Assembly: GCA_002726335.1 (NCBI GenBank) | Contig: PBSR01000105.1 | Coordinates: forward strand, 1 to 17,644 | Origin: Gemmatimonadaceae bacterium | Lineage (GTDB): Bacteria; Latescibacterota; UBA2968; UBA8231 | Direction of reading: 5' to 3' | Length of the DNA: 17,644 nucleotides | Shown: positions 13,705-17,644 of the stretch, in pieces | Layout of the letters: each line of letters begins with the position of its first letter | Numbering within the stretch: position 1 is the stretch's first letter | Made by a program: the position numbers and the translations under genes | The notes under the pieces: generated by a model | Told to the model about the DNA's origin: nothing | What the model saw: only the letters and a program-made list of their open reading frames with translations | The model's database searches: none

Positions 13705-14054
13705 TAACCGTCGGACTCCTCAACTACTGGGTCGTCGTGGTGCTGATGATGGTCGGTTTCTACATCGTCATGGCCAGCCGCAACCTCATCAAGAAGATGG
13801 TGGGCCTGAGCCTGTTCCAGACGTCGGTCTTCATCCTCTACATCACCATGGGCAAGATCTCCGGCGGCACGGCACCTATCCTGGCCGGCCCCGGCACGAC
13901 GTATTCCAACCCGCTCCCCCACGTCCTCATCCTGACCGCCATCGTTGTCGGTGTGGCGACGACGGCACTGGGCATGGCCATCATCGTCCGCATCAAAGAG
14001 GCGTACGGCACCATCGAAGAGGACGAGATCCGGTCCATGGACGCGAACAGCTAG
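13701..14054 (+). CDS. mrpC: Mrp antiporter subunit MrpC (NuoK-like; MbhG equivalent)
   Basis: 117 residues with three helices, homologous to NuoK. It shows FYIVMASRNLIKKMVGLSLF, TSVFILYITMG and the Pro-led helix PLPHVLILTAIVVGVATTAL, which carries the family's proton-channel region. The loop GGTAPIL is the usual MrpC inter-helix element. The start is ATG 13701 (MITVGLLNYW); the frame is open much further upstream, but that part lies within mrpB in another frame. A cytoplasmic acidic tail (EEDEIRSMD) ends the protein, and mrpD begins six bases later. Confidence 0.95.
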   Translation: MITVGLLNYWVVVVLMMVGFYIVMASRNLIKKMVGLSLFQTSVFILYITMGKISGGTAPILAGPGTTYSNPLPHVLILTAIVVGVATTALGMAIIVRIKEAYGTIEEDEIRSMDANS

Positions 14055-14060
14055 GGCGCC

Positions 14061-15545
14061 ATGTTTCTCCAGCACCTTCCCATTCTGCAGATCATCGTGC
14101 CTCTCATGGCGGCACCTGTCTGCGTTCTGCTGCGTCGTCGTGAGCGGAGTTGGGCCTTCGCCCTGCTCGTCAGCTGGGTCGTCTTCGCCATGTCGGTACT
14201 GCTTCTACAGCGGGTGCTTCTGGAAGGCACGATCATCTACTCCCTCGGCAGCTGGCCGGCGCCGTGGGGAATCGAGTATCGCATCGATGCGGTGAATGCC
14301 TTCGTCGTTTTCCTTGTGGCCCTTATCGGCGCCGTCGTCCTGCTCTACGCCCCTCGAAGCGTCTTCAGCGAACTGCCGGAAGTTCGCTGCAACCTGTTCT
14401 TCACCGCCTACCTGCTCTGCCTCACGGGGTTGATGGGTATGGCCACCACGGGTGATGTCTTCAACCTCTTCGTCTTTCTCGAGATCTCGTCTCTCACGTC
14501 CTACGCCCTGATCGCCTCGGGGCCGGACCGGCGCGCCTTGAGAGCGTCGTATCAGTACCTCGTGATGGGCACGGTGGGCGCCACGTTTTACGTGATCGGT
14601 GTCGGCCTGCTCTACATGATGACGGGCACGCTCAACATGGTCGATCTGGCCGAGCGCCTGCAGCCGGTGCTCATGACGCGCACCGTGCTGGCCGCCTTCG
14701 CCTTTCTCGTCGTCGGCATCAGCCTCAAGCTGGCCCTCTTCCCTCTGCACCTGTGGTTGCCCAACGCCTATGCCTACGCACCGTCGGTGGTCACCGCGTT
14801 CCTGGCGGCGACGGCGACCAAGGTCAGCATTTACGTCTTTGTCCGTTTCTTCTACGGCATCTTCGGCACCGCCTACGCCTTCGACACCCTCAGCCTGGGT
14901 GGATTCCTGGTGCCCCTGGGGCTGGCAGGCATCTTCGTCGCCTCCCTGGTGGCGGTTTTCCAGACCAACATCAAACGGATGCTGGCCTATTCCAGCATCG
15001 CCCAGGTGGGGTACATGATGGTCGGCGTGGGTCTGGTGTCGGTCTCCGGTCTCACGGCAACACTCGTTCACCTGTTCAATCACGCCGTCATGAAGTGTGC
15101 CCTCTTTCTCGCTATGGGCTGCTTCATCCTGCGCCTGGGTTCCTGCGAGCTCGAAGACCTGCGCGGCATCGGCAAACGTATGCCGGTGACCATGGCTGCC
15201 TTCGTCGCCGGGGGCCTCAGCCTGATCGGCGTGCCCCTCACGGTGGGTTTCATAAGTAAATGGTACCTGGTGCTCGGGGCGCTGGAGCGGGGCTGGTGGC
15301 CGGTGGCGGTCCTCATTCTGCTGGGCTCACTGATCGCTGTCGTCTACGTCTGGCGCGTCGTCGAAGTCGCCTACTTCCACGAACCCACCGGCAAGACAGC
15401 TGCCGCCACCGAAGCACCGCTGTCGATGCTGATTCCCATGTGGCTTCTCGCCGGGGCCACGTTCTACTTCGGCATCAGCGCCACCTTCACTTCAGGTGTT
15501 GCCCGTCGCGGAGCTGAAGTGCTGATGGCAGGTCTGGCGCCATGA
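14061..15545 (+). CDS. mrpD: Mrp antiporter subunit MrpD, copy 1 (NuoN/L-like; MbhH equivalent)
   Basis: 494 residues with about 14 helices, the proton_antipo_M fold that moves H+ against Na+ or K+. The conserved charged line is present: E141 in VFLEISSLTSYAL, K223 in SLKLALFPLHLWLP, K254, K305 in FQTNIKRMLAYSSIAQVGYM, K345 in NHAVMKCALF and K400 in GFISKWYL. These are the residues whose loss abolishes transport in characterised MrpD proteins. It is the best MrpD orthologue here by operon position, directly after mrpC. The stop overlaps the second antiporter subunit by 4 bp (ATGA). Confidence 0.94.
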   Translation: MFLQHLPILQIIVPLMAAPVCVLLRRRERSWAFALLVSWVVFAMSVLLLQRVLLEGTIIYSLGSWPAPWGIEYRIDAVNAFVVFLVALIGAVVLLYAPRSVFSELPEVRCNLFFTAYLLCLTGLMGMATTGDVFNLFVFLEISSLTSYALIASGPDRRALRASYQYLVMGTVGATFYVIGVGLLYMMTGTLNMVDLAERLQPVLMTRTVLAAFAFLVVGISLKLALFPLHLWLPNAYAYAPSVVTAFLAATATKVSIYVFVRFFYGIFGTAYAFDTLSLGGFLVPLGLAGIFVASLVAVFQTNIKRMLAYSSIAQVGYMMVGVGLVSVSGLTATLVHLFNHAVMKCALFLAMGCFILRLGSCELEDLRGIGKRMPVTMAAFVAGGLSLIGVPLTVGFISKWYLVLGALERGWWPVAVLILLGSLIAVVYVWRVVEVAYFHEPTGKTAAATEAPLSMLIPMWLLAGATFYFGISATFTSGVARRGAEVLMAGLAP

Positions 15546-17029
15546 GCCCGGAAACGTCAATCCTCGTCTCTCTCCTGCTGCCGCTGGCCACATGTCCGGT
15601 GATCGGCCTGGTCGGCTCACGCCCCAACGTGCGCGATGCCATCAGTTTCATCGCCGGCCTGCTCACCTTCGGCACGGTGTTGACCCTGCTGCCCCATGTG
15701 CAGCTCGGCGTCTACCCGGCGCTGAGCCTGTTCGAGATCCTTCCCGGTGTCAGTCTCGCCTTCCGCGTCGAGCCCCTGGGCATGATCTTCGGTCTCGTCG
15801 CCTCCGGGCTGTGGATCGTCACCGGTGTCTATGGCGTGGGCTACATGCGCGGCCATCACGAGGTCGACCAGACCCGCTTCTTCTTCTTCTTCGCCTTCGC
15901 CATCACCGCCGCTCTCGGCGTGGCCTATGCGGCAAACCTGCTGACGCTGTTCGTGTTCTATGAGCTGCTGACGCTGAGCACCTACCCGCTGGTGACCCAC
16001 GCGCGCACGCCCGAGGCCCTGCGCGGCGGCCGCATCTACCTGGGTATTCTGCTGAGCACGTCCGTGGCCTTCCTGCTGCTGGCCGTGCTGTGGACCTACT
16101 TTGCCGCCGGCACCCTCGACTTTACCCCTGGCGGCATCCTCGCCGGCAAGGTCGACACACCGGCCCTCTACGTGCTGCTCGGCCTGTTCGCCTTCGGCAC
16201 CGGCAAAGCCGCGCTCATGCCCTTCCATCGCTGGCTGCCGGCGGCCATGGTGGCGCCCACACCGGTCAGTGCCCTGCTGCACGCCGTGGCCGTCGTCAAA
16301 GCCGGCGTCTTCACCGTGCTCAAAGTGCTGGTCTACGTCTTCGGCATCGATCTGCTGCGCGACACCGGCGCCAGTGTCTGGCTGATGTACGTCGCCGGGG
16401 GAACGGTCCTGATGGCGTCTCTGGTGGCCATGACGAAGGACAACCTCAAGGCGCGGCTCGCTTACTCCACCATCAGCCAGCTGTCCTACATCGTCCTCGG
16501 CGCGGCGCTGGCGACGCCGGCAGCGATCCTCGGCGGGGGTATGCATATCGTCATGCACGCCTTCGGCAAGATCACCCTCTTTTTCTGCGCCGGCGCCATC
16601 AACGTGGCCCTGCACAAAACCGAGATCAGCGACATGCGTGGCATCGGCAGACAGATGCCCTTCACCATGTTCGCCTTCATCATCGGGAGCTTGAGCGTCA
16701 TCGGCGTGCCCCCCATGGGCGGCTCGTGGAGCAAGTGGTATCTCGCCCTTGGTGCCGTCGACTCGGGCCAGCTCGTCTTCGTGGGGGTGTTGATGGTCAG
16801 CTCGCTGCTGAACATCGCCTATCTCATGCCGGTGCCGATCCGTGCGTTCTTCTCAACGCCAGCACCTGCGTCGACGGGCCATGGCGACGGCAGCCATCAA
16901 GATCATGAGGGGCTGCACGAGGCGCCTCTCCTGATGGTGGTCCCGCTGCTGTTCACCGCCCTGGGCTGCATCGTCCTGTTCTTCTTCGCCGGCCCTGTCT
17001 ACCGCCTCCTCGAGCCGATCGTACACTGA
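15542..17029 (+). CDS. Second MrpD/MrpA-like proton-translocating antiporter subunit
   Basis: 495 residues, again the proton_antipo_M fold with about 14 helices. Charged residues are conserved: E141 in VFYELLTLSTYPLVTH, K222 in GTGKAALMPFHRWLP, H248 and K253 in LLHAVAVVKAGVF, K303 in DNLKARLAYSTISQLSYIVL, H339 and K343 in MHAFGKITLFF, and K398 in GSWSKWYLAL. The PTPVSALLHA and VKAGVF motifs are closer to NuoL/MrpA than to copy 1, so it may replace the missing MrpA N-terminal domain. A His/Asp-rich loop (HGDGSHQDHEGLHE, residues 447-460) precedes the last helix and is unusual for the family. The stop lies two bases before the next gene. Confidence 0.9.
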   Translation: MSPETSILVSLLLPLATCPVIGLVGSRPNVRDAISFIAGLLTFGTVLTLLPHVQLGVYPALSLFEILPGVSLAFRVEPLGMIFGLVASGLWIVTGVYGVGYMRGHHEVDQTRFFFFFAFAITAALGVAYAANLLTLFVFYELLTLSTYPLVTHARTPEALRGGRIYLGILLSTSVAFLLLAVLWTYFAAGTLDFTPGGILAGKVDTPALYVLLGLFAFGTGKAALMPFHRWLPAAMVAPTPVSALLHAVAVVKAGVFTVLKVLVYVFGIDLLRDTGASVWLMYVAGGTVLMASLVAMTKDNLKARLAYSTISQLSYIVLGAALATPAAILGGGMHIVMHAFGKITLFFCAGAINVALHKTEISDMRGIGRQMPFTMFAFIIGSLSVIGVPPMGGSWSKWYLALGAVDSGQLVFVGVLMVSSLLNIAYLMPVPIRAFFSTPAPASTGHGDGSHQDHEGLHEAPLLMVVPLLFTALGCIVLFFFAGPVYRLLEPIVH

Positions 17030-17031
17030 GC

Positions 17032-17331
17032 ATGGCCGACCCGGACAACACCTCCCAGCCCCCCTGGATCGAGCGGGCTTCCTCGGTGAAGCTGCTCTGC
17101 CAGCTGCTGGTCGTCGTCTGTGTGGGCCTCTTCCTGCCCGACATCCTCGACCTGCTGCACATCGGCTACCACAAGCACGGCCACTACAGCGCCGAGGGCT
17201 GGCTGGGCTTCTACGCCATCTTCGGCTTCATCGCCTACAGCTTCATCGTCGGCGCTGGCTGGGTCTGGCGCAGCGTCGTGATGCGCGGCGAAGACTTCTA
17301 TGACGACGGTGGGGAGAGTGACGATGCTTGA
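17032..17331 (+). CDS. Small two-helix membrane protein of the mrp operon, function unknown
   Basis: 99 residues that I do not recognise as a named family. The N-terminal cytoplasmic-like segment PWIERASSVKLLCQ is followed by helix 1 (LLVVVCVGLFLPDILDLL), a His-rich loop GYHKHGHYSAEGW and helix 2 (FYAIFGFIAYSFIVGAGWVW). An acidic tail (EDFYDDGGESDD) ends it. It sits between two antiporter-type subunits and overlaps the next by eight bases, so it is almost certainly part of the complex. It is perhaps an accessory subunit bridging neighbouring antiporter-like subunits, which is inference. Confidence 0.75.
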   Translation: MADPDNTSQPPWIERASSVKLLCQLLVVVCVGLFLPDILDLLHIGYHKHGHYSAEGWLGFYAIFGFIAYSFIVGAGWVWRSVVMRGEDFYDDGGESDDA

Positions 17332-17644
17332 GCATCTCCCTCCCGGCTCCCTGCTTGTTCTGGGAGCGCTGGTGGTGCCCTTCCTGCGGGGCGTACCACG
17401 GCAGGGGTGGCTGTTGGCGCTGCCTGTCCTCAGCTTTGCCCATCTGTTGAGTCTGGACCACGGCAGCTACGGTCACGTCCCGCTGTTCGACATGACCCTG
17501 ACGGTCACCCGTGTCGACAAGCTGAGCCTGGTGTGGGGGTACATCTTCCATATCGCCGCCTTCCTCAGCGCCCTCTATGCGAACCATGTGAAGGACGAGC
17601 TGCAGCAGGTGGCAGCTCTGATCTATGCCGGCTCCGCCATTGCG
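17324..17644 (+). CDS. Third MrpD/NuoL-like antiporter subunit, N-terminal part (cut by window end)
   Basis: 107 codons from ATG 17324, which follows GGGGAG with seven bases of spacing; the frame is open to the window end. Helices LLVLGALVVPFLRG and WLLALPVLSFAHLL precede TLTVTRVDKLSLVWGYIFHI. That last stretch is the DxLS-type region found at the same position in MrpD/NuoL proteins before the third to fourth helices. The conserved Glu/Lys motifs lie beyond the window, so the call rests on topology, this motif and the operon setting. Confidence 0.78.
   Translation, partial: MLEHLPPGSLLVLGALVVPFLRGVPRQGWLLALPVLSFAHLLSLDHGSYGHVPLFDMTLTVTRVDKLSLVWGYIFHIAAFLSALYANHVKDELQQVAALIYAGSAIA

Noticed and set aside
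15617..16615. Long minus-strand frame (332 codons) opposite the second antiporter subunit, and a similar one at 14205-15083
   Set aside because: The products are low-complexity Glu/Gln/His/Asp-rich, the antisense signature of membrane-protein codons, with no start signals.
1..17644. Defence system, CRISPR array, toxin-antitoxin pair, insertion sequence or tRNA-linked integration
   Set aside because: No repeat arrays, transposase or integrase motifs, nuclease-effector pairs or tRNA-like sequences were seen on either strand.

Overview
The window is a high-GC bacterial fragment with tightly packed genes, many joined by 4-bp ATGA overlaps, AGGA/GGAG ribosome-binding sites and TATAAT-type -10 boxes. 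The gene content is Gram-negative in style: a reg_prop hybrid sensor kinase, FliN/FliG-like switch proteins and a multisubunit Mrp cation/proton antiporter. A PhyH dioxygenase, an enolase-superfamily dehydratase, a TIM-barrel isomerase and an alginate-lyase-family enzyme together resemble the carbohydrate-rich genomes of uncultured FCB/PVC-related lineages such as Latescibacterota or Poribacteria. That placement is inference; there is no rRNA or other marker gene here.

Layout. (1) 1-4466, minus strand: a promoter at 4466-4494, then a TPR/STAND-ATPase signalling protein that has lost its N-terminal half, an acid-sugar-dehydratase-like enolase-superfamily enzyme, a PhyH-type 2-oxoglutarate oxygenase, and the first 123 codons of purU, which apparently starts at a CTG overlapping the phyH stop. 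(2) 4545-4803, minus: an intact cold-shock protein with a strong terminator. (3) 5063-8327, plus: a large propeller-PDZ-propeller-YYY-HisKA-HATPase sensor kinase broken by an in-frame TGA, a 1-bp frameshift and loss of its 3' end. (4) 8300-9345, minus: remnants of a flagellar switch operon: a FliN-like gene with an amber stop, a short intact FliN-like gene, and a FliG-like gene cut off where it meets the broken kinase. (5) 9408-11455, minus: a TIM-barrel sugar isomerase/epimerase-like gene overlapping an alginate-lyase-family gene. (6) 11615-17644, plus: an Mrp-type operon in the order E-F-G-(MrpA C-terminal part, MbhD+MbhE type)-B-C-D-D-small membrane protein-D (cut by the window end).

How the genes work together. 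The isomerase, lyase and dehydratase families fit breakdown of uronic-acid-containing polysaccharide, and PhyH next to PurU hints at one-carbon (formyl/formate) handling. The plus-strand operon should build a multisubunit Na+(or K+)/H+ antiporter, or the membrane arm of an Mbh/Mbx-like complex; its order matches the archaeal MBH membrane module and it has at least three antiporter-like subunits. Between these two intact blocks, about 4.3-9.3 kb, nearly every gene except cspA is truncated, frameshifted or stop-interrupted. This is either a decaying signalling/motility region built from rearranged pieces or a locally faulty assembly. No tRNA, rRNA, CRISPR array or insertion sequence was seen.
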